Both the position numbers and the translations under genes were made by a program. 64,000 bases of DNA, from contig CAMXCT020002367.1 in assembly GCA_947184155.2 (NCBI GenBank), positions 1-64,000 on the forward strand, in the 5' to 3' direction. The stretch comes from Cladocopium goreaui (lineage: Eukaryota > Sar > Dinophyceae > Suessiales > Symbiodiniaceae). The notes under the pieces were generated by a model. That model was not told the DNA's origin, searched no databases, and saw only the letters and a list, made by a program, of their open reading frames with translations. Of this stretch, positions 1-9,177 are shown one piece after another. Each line of letters starts with the position of its first letter. Position 1 is the stretch's first letter.

Positions 1-198
1 GCTTCTGTGGTACTCCTCGCGGTCGAACTTTGTTTCTTCCAGGACCATAGTAGCGGGAAATGTGATGAACCAGTTCGAAGGACATATACAACACCAGAAG
101 TGCTCTTTGATGTGTATGGGCAGGATGCAAAGTCGCTGTCAGTGTATACCAGCAACGTTGGTGCTTGGCCAGGTTCAACTGCAGCACGCATGACGTAT

Positions 199-579
199 TC
201 ACATGTTGAGTTTAGGTAACTCACCAGTCGCAACACGCAACATTTGCCTATCCTCCCATTTAGTCCAACGTCCGATTCGACTAGCCAATCGCTGCACTGC
301 AAAACTAATGTCAGGTCTAGCAAGACGTGATAACCAGAGGCACCTCATCAAGATCCTTTCCGCAAATGCGTGCATCTCACCCTCATGAGCCAATTCCTCA
401 TCTGTCACCTGATTCTCCAGCAAACACGGCGTGCTCACTTTACAGAGCTTCTCTTGTCTCATGCCAGTAATTTCGCAGTAAAAGCTAATTATCCCTTTTG
501 AATATGATCTCATGTCATATGTCATGACAACTTGTTTTGGGTTCCTTTGGATTGAGTGCACCCAACCAAGAATCTTCAC
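199..579 (-). pseudogene. Copia pol: RT C-terminus / RNase H entry
   Basis: The frame contains RPDISFAVQRLASRIGRW followed by W-x4-D-x3-LRV. This is the conserved stretch linking RT to RNase H in copia polyproteins, where the typical form is RPDI-x-FAV-x3-LSR. Just before it is a region resembling the 'EY/SMIGSLLYL' segment, but altered. The frame overlaps the RT fragment at 576-579, so one frameshift separates the two. The RNase H catalytic residues would lie left of base 199 or have been lost; they are not visible here. Confidence 0.6.
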
Positions 580-1572
580 CCATTCTCCCTAATATGCTGT
601 TCAAGATCAGTTTTCACTCTGAGCTTCAAATCCTTCCAAAATTGCATTTGGACGTCCTTGTTCCCCCCTGCTAAGGTAAGGTCATCCACATAGATGTTTA
701 GGATGAGCGTGTATTCACAGTTGTCACCATACCTGAAAATAAAGTTTGATTGGTATGATTCGAGTGGGATGCCACCCATTTCTTTTAGTTGTGTCTCGAG
801 AAAATTTTGCCACAGATTTCCACTTTGTGGATGACCACAAAGTGATTTTATCAACTTCACAGCCAACTTTGTGTTTGGGTCACACTGCTTTTTTCCATTC
901 TGGCAACCATAGCTCAAAGGGTGATATAACCCACGTGCTGCCATCCAACTTGCATTGCAAGTATGCTTGGATGCAGTCTGCACATGACACAATGGACATT
1001 GCACCGTACCAAAGTGTCAAGTTGAGTGCGGCTATCGCATTTGGAGTGGTCGCAGTTTCATTTTCTGAGAAGAGAACATGATCACTCATTTGATTTGTTA
1101 TTCTATCACCCCGATACACAATACGTCCTTTGTATTGGTGGTATTCTTCAGGCATCTCATGGTGTTTTATACCTGCCAGCGTCAAGACTTCAGCGATCGA
1201 GGCATTCACACCGGTCTCTCGCGCTCGGTGTTTCAACAGGTGAAGAGGAATGATGACGGTTGTATCATCCCATGTTCCATTTGATCGAAGACCTATTTGA
1301 CAGGTTCTTTGCGACAAGTGCTGACACTGAGCTGAGATCAGGAACATTGGTGAACCATTTCCGTGGATACCAAGACTCAAGAATGACTGACACAAACTGT
1401 TCTGTCTAAAATCCGGTTTGTTTGGTGTGGCTGCCTTCGGCGGGCTCACATTCATGTGCACCATGGCATTGATATTCAGCAAGTGCTTTGAGAATCCGTT
1501 CATCACAGGATGAAACGCACCAAGGCTTCTTGATGGGTTTGGCTTGTTTACACCATGACCACCCACATACAA
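576..1572 (-). pseudogene. Copia pol: reverse transcriptase, frameshifted
   Basis: Two overlapping minus frames (880-1572 and 576-1004) together carry RT motifs. The first has YKGRIVYRGD, the 'YKARLVARG' palm entry, then a run ending in CADCIQAYLQCKLDG, the copia 'DVxxAFLxGxL' block with its first catalytic Asp. The second has SLCGHPQSGNLW (the 'LYGLKQAPRxW' block) and LNIYVDDLTLAG, the YVDD catalytic loop. The catalytic Asp residues survive, but the frame shifts once near 900-1000, so no functional protein is expected. Confidence 0.8.
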
Positions 1573-1623
1573 CCATGGAAGTATACTCGTCTGAACCCAT
1601 GATCCTTTTCAAATTGCTGAACT

Positions 1624-2004
1624 TCAGGAAGATACCACCGTCTGGAGTCTGCGACCACCTTGTGAAAGGAGCTTACTCATCACCTCCGATGCCAATCCAA
1701 ACATCTTACGCCCGTGCTTCCTACGCTTCCGAAGTTTCTTTTCGTATTGGGCACCATACCGATGGATGCTCATATGTTGCCATGGGCAAAAGTCAGTGCA
1801 AGGGAGACCCACCCACCCATCAGCACCTGGCCTTTGTTCTACATGTTCGAGCAACTGAGACACCTGACGACCATCGGCAAGATCAATGGTTTCCCTCGAA
1901 AGACGGATACCCTCAATCCCAACAGACTCACACATTTCACCCAATATTGAATTTTCTGAACATGCATATTCGAAAATGGTATCAGAACCTGTGAGGTTGT
2001 GCAT
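1624..2004 (-). pseudogene. Methyltransferase-like segment between IN and RT
   Basis: This 126-codon frame begins with FEYACSENSILGEMC, continues to IRLSRETIDLAD, and then reads WVGLPCTDFCPWQHMS. A hydrophobic strand ending in acid/Cys-Ser, a second acidic strand and a G-L-P-C loop follow the order of C5-cytosine methyltransferase motifs I, III and IV. The same architecture, with an S/G-x-P-C loop, appears in the other retroelements of this window. Here it lies between integrase and RT, and its frame is cut off from both. The methyltransferase assignment is from motif order only; the segment could be an inactive relative. Confidence 0.45.
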
Positions 2005-2022
2005 TCTCCGAAATTTCCTACC

Positions 2023-2514
2023 CTATTCGTTGTTCATGATAAACTCTTGGTCGATCTCTGTGTTGATACGTGCAGCGGCAGCATGTTCAGGATGCTCTGG
2101 ATGTCCTGGTGGAATTCCTGCACTGAATGGAAGGTCCTCTGGTTTTCCTGTTGGTTCCTCAGTATCTGAGGGCATGTGATGTTGAGGGACATCATCACCA
2201 TCTAACGGTTTACCGGGGTCTTTCTCAATTGCTATGGATGGAGGCAAAGGAGAAGATACAATCTTAAAGGGGGCCTTGGGTGCACGAATCTTATCAGCCT
2301 TGATAAGTGCATCAAGACGAGCCCTACACGCTGGTGTGTGTGTGTGTCTTCCTGTGACTTTTTCACATCCTGTGCAAAAGGGAGAGGGTCCGCACTTAAT
2401 TAGTCTATTTAGTGTGATATACTCATGCCGCGTTGAAGCCTTTGCATCACTTGGCAATTCACTGAAAGGCACTTCAGTGACTGCTAGATCTTCTGGCTTC
2501 GGCTCGCGAAACAA
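2023..2514 (-). pseudogene. Copia IN-RT linker with C2HC motif
   Basis: A hydrophilic, Pro-rich, 163-codon frame carries CTGCEKVTGRHTHTPACR, a C-x2-C-x8-H-x3-C arrangement followed by a basic stretch. The two large copia polyproteins further right have equivalent motifs (CPxCxSGM...RHxxEC) in the same place, between integrase and RT. This supports the segment being part of the decayed polyprotein rather than a separate gene. The rest is low-complexity linker with no recognised fold. The frame runs in from an altered start near 2514 and stops at the copia domain boundary near 2023. Confidence 0.5.
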
Positions 2515-3366
2515 AGCTTAGTGCCTCATCTGCAGCAGCCTTCAAAGGCAAAACTGGTGGACCATCGGGCACGTATACTTCTTCGCAAGCGATAGCGATG
2601 GCTTGATTATATCCAGATTCTTGTGATTTCACTGCATCATAGTAATGCACATTTTTGTGTGATTTTGGACCTGGGTCGAATCTCCATCCAGCAAACAGTG
2701 CTGGTGACGCTGCTGCCTCAAACGTAGCAAATGTCTACCTCAAACTCTCGTCACGTCACGCACAAATCGATTGGATGACTCACCTTCAGGTGCATTCTTG
2801 AGTGGATGGAACTGGTTCATTGCTACTCAGGCATATGACACTGCGTGTTTCCACAAACCAGTGAGGAGGTGGAATCCTGCAGCGAGATGCACAGATCTAG
2901 TCACTTCTTCAAGTGTCCGGGTCTCTCTTTCCAGGGTTGCATTGTGAGGCCAAAGTCTGGCTAACGTTGGTTCATGCACTAGTCCAATAATTCCACATGA
3001 TGCCGCAAATTCTCTTGCGTTGTCAGTTTTACATTCTTACTGTGTTGCACGAAGGGCCAAGAAAAGCAGGTAGATTCCTCATTACAGTTTCAGCGCCGTG
3101 CTTTACAACCTTGGAAATGCAGAGATAAAACGAGAGTATTCGTCACACACCACTTGAACATAGGATTCATTCATGCCATTACTTGACTTTGATACAACCA
3201 CAAAATCAGAAGCAATTCGCTCGCCGAACTTTGTCACGGGCTCGAGGTTGCCTCTTGATTCTAAGGGGTCACAACGTACCCGAGCAGTCTTGGATTTATA
3301 CATCTTTGCTCTCCTGCAAATCTCGCAGAAAGGATTTTTAGGCAAATGGCACGTTCGATGCTTCAT
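2515..3366 (-). pseudogene. Copia integrase, decayed
   Basis: The open part (3103-3366) starts HRTCHLPKNPFCEICRRAK, which provides the His/His and Cys-x2-Cys of the integrase zinc-binding domain. It then has RIASDFVVVSK and VCDEYSRFISAFP, the first catalytic Asp strand and the following beta-strand of the DDE core. From 3103 to 2515 the frames are short and broken. Translations on the minus strand still look like integrase C-terminal sequence, but the second Asp and Glu could not be placed with certainty. It is non-functional as it stands. Confidence 0.65.
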
Positions 3367-3925
3367 GGTTTGAGATTCATGTACGAGAGCATCACCGCCA
3401 ACATCACCACCAACATCAGATTCAAGAGATTGTGGATCACTATATGATGTTCCCTAGTAGGGTCGTGATCACCTGCACTTGCTGCGGCAACTTCTACAGC
3501 CGACGCTTTTGGACCTGATGCAGTCATATGTTCTCTGAACACAGGGACAAAGTCATCAATCCGATCGGCAACATGGATTCGCGCTGCATTAGCAGTAACC
3601 TGAACATCATCAACAGTCTCAGCGAGATATGGCCATTGATCTGGTATCCAAATGAAGGGCTTTCCTGACGCAACAATCTGCCCCATTGAACGCACAAGTG
3701 GACAATCATCCATCATGTTGAACTGAGCCTCCCCAAAATGGTTTCCTGTCAACTGCACACATGTATCACTGGTGTATGAACCATTCCCTGTTTCCAATTT
3801 TGTTGGTGGAACCCCGATAAGGTTTTGGTTGACCATTTCTTTTGAGAACCCTTGCTGTGCAAACGCTCAATCAGAATCCAAGTCACGACCTGCACCACTG
3901 TCTGCTATCCACTCAAGCTTGTGAG
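3363..3925 (-). pseudogene. Copia aspartic protease region, decayed
   Basis: Around 3885-3925 the minus strand reads EWIADSGAGRDLDSD. The D-S-G-A triplet flanked by W-I-A is the active-site loop of copia proteases, and a stop follows immediately. The next frame (3363-3836) has hydrophobic segments and reads directly into the integrase zinc finger. It fits the remainder of the protease plus the pre-integrase linker, although no second flap or GRD/N motif is obvious. Position between gag and integrase supports the assignment. Confidence 0.5.
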
Positions 3926-3939
3926 AGACCTGTCTGGAT

Positions 3940-5955
3940 GATTGTGCATATAGTGCAATTCTATTGGAAAGGATCGCAGGCATACATGTTGTAAATTTCC
4001 TCTTGGCCTGGGCCTCCAAAAAGGCCCCGTCAAGTCTGGAAATTTTGTGCCTTTTCCTGGGTTTGGGGCCCTATTTTTTGGGAGTTGCTGGTGTCTTTCG
4101 TCACACGGAAAAAATTGGCACATACATGGGAAAGCATCTGTGACACCGACGCCGAAACTGGCACACACTATAGCCTGGGTGGCTGCACCCTGTGGCTCAG
4201 TACATCCAACTGCAAACGACGGAATACATGGGAAGGCATCTTTGACACCAGCACCAAAACTGGCTGCGCCCTGTGGCTCAGTAGGTCCGACGATACTCAA
4301 TTCTCTCAACAAACTTTTCAAGATCCTTGGCTGTATAAGCATCCAACTGCAAATTCAACAAGGCCTTCTGTGTCAAGTTACTGCCCCTGTTCAGACGAGA
4401 CGGAAGTGCTGAGCAAGCATGTACAAAAAGGCTCTGCCACGGGGAGCACATTGAGCCATTTGGCAAGACTCGGCATAGGATTGAAACTTCATTCCAAGCT
4501 CACCTTTCAAATGACGACAGTCCATAAGAAGAGAACCAAGATGGGAATCCAATCGTGGCAACAATCCGCTATCAGAAGCATATTCAGAGATGCCCCTACT
4601 TTCCTCAAAGGCTTCCATCACCCGGAATGTGTTCCTCCAGGCTCTAAACTCTGAGATGCTGTAGTTGGCAAGTTTTCCAAACGAATCAATGGCAAATCCT
4701 TTGATCGATACACATCTTTCTCGGCCATGAAACCCAAAATAATGGAACCAATCCCGATGGATGCATGACCCTGGCCAATTGATGACCCACCCCGCTGAAT
4801 CGGTGGGGCTCCGTCTCCAGGATTTCCCCCACCACCACCATCTCTACCTCTCACAGCATCTGACGAACTGCTGCTCGATCCTCCAGGTGATTGTGATCCT
4901 GATGGCCATGGTGCAGCCAGTGTCGATGGTGTGGATTTACTCGGCGTATTGGTGACTGATGGATGAAACCCGGCACATGCAGACATCTGGGACAATAGGG
5001 TATTGTGTCCAACTGGAGTGTACAAAGGAATCGGCACTTGCGATGGTGCAACCGGCATTTGAGTCATCATTGGCACCGTAGTCTGACCTTGCAGCATGGG
5101 AATCTCATTCCTCCATTTCATGACCACCTGCATTTATTCACTATCATTCACCGCACCATTTTGGGGATGAGGTTGAGATGATGTTCGCAAAAGGTCAACT
5201 TGCTCTTGCAACCCAAGGATTACCGATCGCATCTCCCTTTGTTCATCCTTTTGGAATCGTAGTTGAACACTCTGATCATGGATTGTTTGCATCAAACTTG
5301 CATTTTCATTCATCGCTTGGTTCAACCGTTCTTGGGCGATCCGATGAGCATCATGTGCAACAGCCTGCATTTGATCCCTTTGGTGTTTCAACTGCAGATC
5401 TTGTATCAAGTCATGGGCCCTCCGCTCAACGGAATGGACATGCGACTGAGCTTGATGGTGAACCTCATTGACCTGATTTCTCATGTCAGTTTTTTCACTT
5501 GCAGATTGGGATCTAGCTTCATTCACTGCTGCATGAGCTTGCGACATGATAGTAGCCTCTCGTTCGATCACATGTTCGGGGGAAACACCGAGTGTCACTT
5601 GCAAACCTCTGATCCTGACTGTGAGTAGAGGACCTTTGGTCCTGATTCACTTGAGAATCATGCTCATGTTGATGAGTTACTGACCTTTGGTCTTGTTTCA
5701 CCTGCAACACACTCTGATCATCATGATAGGTTAGCGATCTTTGATCATACACATGCACAGCCCCTGGGCCCCGATGAGTGACCGCTGACCGACCGGAAGG
5801 AGGTCTGGATGAGCAATGGCTACTGCTTCTGGACGACCCTTCTGGACTCCTTTTGCTAGTCTTTCGGACGTCTCATGCACGTGTTGGCGAGGGTTGATCA
5901 GCAATGTTGATGATACTTGCAGAGACTCTGATGTATCCATCTCCCCACCAGGCAT
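3940..5955 (-). pseudogene. Copia gag, coiled-coil type, broken
   Basis: A start-proximal frame (5731-5955, beginning MPGGEMDTSESLQV) is followed by a His/Gln-rich segment and a strongly predicted coiled coil at 5134-5604 with many heptads of Gln, Ala, His and Leu. That frame continues through a single TAA at about 5131 into a Pro/Ser/Gly-rich part (4618-5133), and after a frameshift into 4391-4621, which resembles the gag C-terminal helices. No intact zinc knuckle was found. Stops and frameshifts make it a pseudogene. The assignment rests on being upstream of the protease signature. Confidence 0.5.
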
Positions 5956-6251
5956 GATTTCATTTATGTGCGGCCTAACGAGAACTCACTAAACTACCAC
6001 AAATGAACACACCTGCAGTAGGGTTCACCGGTCACACCCTTTTGTTCCACAAGCGGTGTTGCCGTGCGGCAGCGCCCCGCTGAGTTCAGAGCAAAGACAC
6101 AGTCACTGACTTGTGATTTGCACTCGAAACTGATCTGGATTGAATTTATTACTGGATGTTGTTTCAGAAGGCCAGGGACAATCAACTAGAATGGATTAGA
6201 GAACGAATCACAAGCAGCGAGTCACCCAACCTATTGTACGTATAATCTATT

Positions 6252-7115
6252 TCAACCAGTGGCGGCCGAAGAGAAAATTTGACCAGCGGCCTGGGTCAGA
6301 TTCCAAACCGATGGGATGTTCTGCTCAACACCAGGTTTGCGGAATACTTTCACGTGGCAAGAGGCAAAATGATCAGCTCGAGCTCGATGGAATTCCACGC
6401 AGACTTGTGCCCTGTCGTCTGTGTGAAGTAAAGAACTACGAGAAATGCCGCGGGCAATCAAGTTTCCCACCAAAGCCAACTGCGTCTTCCTGACAAATCA
6501 CGATCTTGTCAATTGGCAGTGTTGATGGTTGGTTCACAACTTGTCGCTTTCTCCACTCAGAATGCATGTAACTGGTTACAATGACCTTGAATCCTGTATC
6601 CCTCAAGCGCTGAACTGCTCGTCTGTTCTCAAGTGGAATTCTGTTGTCCCGTGACGTCGGACGGATTGCACGGTTGTTGGAGATCCGATGGAAATCTAAC
6701 ACTTGGTGGAAATCAATCGAAATGACAGTCACGCCCCAGTTCAGCAATCGCTGTGGGAATGCCAAATAGCCGTCTGTGTTGAACACTGAGCACTTGCGTC
6801 TTCGCAATTGGTCTCGATTAACAGTTGGCCTGAGAGTGATTGCCCTGTCCACTCCTGATGGTCTGGTTGTTGCAGCTGACTTCACTGAAACAAGTTCGAT
6901 CTCTGGAGGTTTGATTGGAATTCGGAAGATTTGGATGATTTTGACTTTGCCACTGCTTTTGCCTTGGTTGTTGCACATACAGCTGAGGATGATTCTGCTG
7001 CACCTGAGATTCGTGGCGGAGGTGGTGGTGGCACAATTCTAGATGATGCTTTCGCTTTTGCTACCGGTACTGCACGCACTTCAGATGTCACCACACTAGA
7101 AGCTCTTGGCACCAC
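6252..7115 (-). pseudogene. HAD-phosphatase-like reading frame, frameshifted
   Basis: An Ala/Pro-rich, lysine-dotted N-terminal part (6882-7115) shifts frame into 6436-6978, which has VTVISIDFHQVLDFHR, GFKVIVTSYMHS and IDKIVICQED. A second shift leads to 6252-6479 with SLLHTDDRAQVCVEF and a KPG element. A hydrophobic strand ending in Asp-x-His-x3-Leu-Asp, a Ser/Thr after a second strand, a Lys and a final Asp-Asp are motifs I to IV of the HAD superfamily. The usual second Asp of motif I is His here, so phosphatase activity is doubtful. It lies just upstream of the decayed copia gag and may belong to that element or to a neighbour. Confidence 0.5.
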
Positions 7116-8372
7116 TCTCGTAGCTGAAGACGAATCTGACAGTGGATGATCCGGCTCACGAGGTCGCCTTGGCGGTGGGTGATCCGAGCCCGGTGGTCAC
7201 CACTGAGATTCCTCCTCGTCTTCTTCCTCCGACTGATCCTGAGGTGGATGCACAGTTTCGGAGTTTCCGCGTACTCCGACTCAAGATCTGAATCTTCAGC
7301 ACACAGCAACAGAGGATCACCTTGCTTCGGAAACCACCTATTATTAATTATACTTCACCGCGTTCCACGTGTCAGAGATCTGTGTCCGTCTTCTGATGGA
7401 AGCAGCGTGTCCAGATGCGCCCGCAGCAAACTGGATGATATACAGATAGTATTCTAATAACGTCAATAGCAACCTCTTACTTGTCCTCTTATGCCGTTTT
7501 CCCCGACGATTCCTTCGAAGATGTTCTGAAAACCTCTCTGACTGTTCGTTCAAGAGGCAAGCGATGTCACCAACTGGCACAACCGGACTTCTAGATCTAC
7601 GCCTGTAATCTGAAGGCCCTGAGCTATCCTGAGCTCATTCAAAACAAACAACGCGGTCGCGGGTTGCAGTGAAACTAAGTCTTGCAGTAGCGGGTCGCGG
7701 TGAAACACATTAGTACCTCGAGCCAGGAACGCACAGCAATGACCTTGTCTTGGATTCTTTCTGAACTTCGTTCAAAGGCTTGGGTTCTCACAAAAGGCTT
7801 CCTTTGGTCCTTTGGAATCACTTGAGGAGATCGGCAAAATGCACTTACCAAGCAACTCTGTTTTCTATTTTACTCCGGTGCTGCAAAGGGTGGCAGCGCC
7901 CCGGGTGCTAGTAATCTGGTTTGTTGGATTAGGGCTCAGCGCTAGTTGGCGATCACTCAATCCTAGATTATGGAGACTGGAAAATTTATGGATTAGCCGG
8001 TGTTGCCTTGCTCGGCAGCGCCCCGGCAGTCAAGCACTGTCCTTGGATTTCAAGTAGGGCTCGACTTGCTTTAGTTGGCAGCCGGCCTAAAGCAGTGAAG
8101 CAGTTGGCAAGCTGGGGTCACACTTTTGTATGTCAAGGAATCCACGGGCTTTCAACTCGATATTTGCACAGGGATTCAAAGGTTGGTACACAAGTGGCGG
8201 TGATGTGAGGATGGGGTGGCTCAAACCCAAGCCTCACAAAATATGTAAGTAGACTCACGCTACCGTATGAGGCTGTTAACCAGGCAAAACCCCCACACCC
8301 AGCCCAAGTGTGGTGGTTATGTGCGTTTCCTCAAGAACCAGCAGCACAGGCGAAACACCTTTTTAGCCAGTT
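7116..8372. other. No supported gene; GGCAGCGCCCCG motif copies
   Basis: No coding frame with recognisable content was seen. The 12-mer GGCAGCGCCCCG occurs at about 7890 and 8017 and again at about 6070, twice preceded by GGTGTTGCC, suggesting a small dispersed repeat. If the decayed copia had a 5' LTR it would be expected about here, but no partner copy was found. Confidence 0.3.
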
Positions 8373-8386
8373 CTTGAGCCAAAATG
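8373..8386 (-). other. Dinoflagellate spliced-leader relic
   Basis: On the minus strand these bases read CATTTTGGCTCAAG, the last 14 nt of the 22-nt dinoflagellate spliced leader as I know it (ending CCATTTTGGCTCAAG). The leader is added to mRNAs by trans-splicing and is not normally encoded next to genes. A truncated genomic copy therefore usually marks a reinserted, reverse-transcribed mRNA. The sequence downstream on the minus strand (8372 leftwards) would be the retroposed transcript, but no clear coding frame starts there. A chance 14-nt match in this window is unlikely. Confidence 0.5.
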
Positions 8387-8574
8387 TAAAGTCGCATCAG
8401 CAAAATAAGGTGCATGACACATGTGCATAAAGGACGTCATGATATATGGTGGTTTCACCTACAAATCAGTAACTATAATACAATAGTTTGAACCCCTGCA
8501 AGCATCATCTTGAATGGATTGTGTCCTTTTCCTTGTACTATTTTCTCACTAAGCTCAGAGATAAATCTACTTAC

Positions 8575-8760
8575 CGCCTGCAGTGTCGTCAAATTCCAGT
8601 GCAGCACAGCTGAGGTCGTGGCATCCAAGATTCGGACATAGCATCTGTCATAGTCCCAAGTGGGGCCCCGGTTTTTGCCACACCAAATCTTCACCTTGCA
8701 GCCATGCAGTGCTGGAGGTCCGCGTTGCACTATGACCTCACCAGAACCTGTGGGGCACTC
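8575..8760 (-). CDS. Candidate internal exon, unknown gene
   Basis: The minus strand has an open frame (…GSGEVIVQRGPPALHG…, then GPTWDYDRCYVRILDA) that ends exactly at a strong donor, GCG|GTAAGT, at 8575/8574. Possible acceptors lie at about 8737-8785 (CCCACAG or TTTGCAG). The composition is protein-like, with alternating hydrophobic strands. It is unclear whether it belongs to the Tudor-knot-like gene upstream, which appears to end with its own stop at 9178, or to another gene. No family was recognised. Confidence 0.3.
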
Positions 8761-9177
8761 AGTCACCGCACCGGCTCAAAGGCTGCAAATGATCAGCAAG
8801 GCAGCAAGCATGTCACAAATTGACAGCAGGCTGACAGATCAACAACAAACAAACCAAAGGTTCAAAAAAACATACAAATTCTATTGGACAGGGAGACTCT
8901 TGCCATGTCTGAAAACATGATGCCAAGCCACGCTTGGTCACCTCTTTGCCGCCGATGGGGCGAAAAGTGCCGAAAACCACAACCCCGGCAAGCTGCTGCG
9001 AGGAGTCCAGAACAGAGGGCCTTAAATTGAAACAGAACGTGGATCAGGATGCTGCGCCATACAAAAAACTGCAATTCATAGAATTCGATCTTGTTTTGCC
9101 CTCATTTTGCCCATGTAATTTGCATTGATATCATTTATCTTGTTTCAAACAAGTTTTTGACACCTCATCACTCATCA

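Larger units (their letters stand above)
1..5955 (-). mobile_element. Decayed Ty1/copia-type retrotransposon
   Basis: Reading the minus strand from about 5955 to the window edge gives, in order, a coiled-coil/Ser-Gly-rich gag, an aspartic protease signature, an integrase zinc-binding and catalytic start, a methyltransferase-like segment, a reverse transcriptase with YVDD, and the RT/RNase H connection. This gag-PR-IN-RT-RH order defines Ty1/copia rather than gypsy. Each domain lies in a different frame or is split by stops, so the copy is dead. No LTR pair was found: the 3' end would lie left of base 1, and the 5' LTR could not be recognised to the right. The segments are annotated separately. 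Confidence 0.8.

Noticed and set aside
5990-8040. LTR pair for the decayed copia, based on GGTGTTGCC…GGCAGCGCCCCG at 6055 and 8005
   Set aside because: Similarity covers only about 25-30 bp, then stops; no longer direct repeat found.
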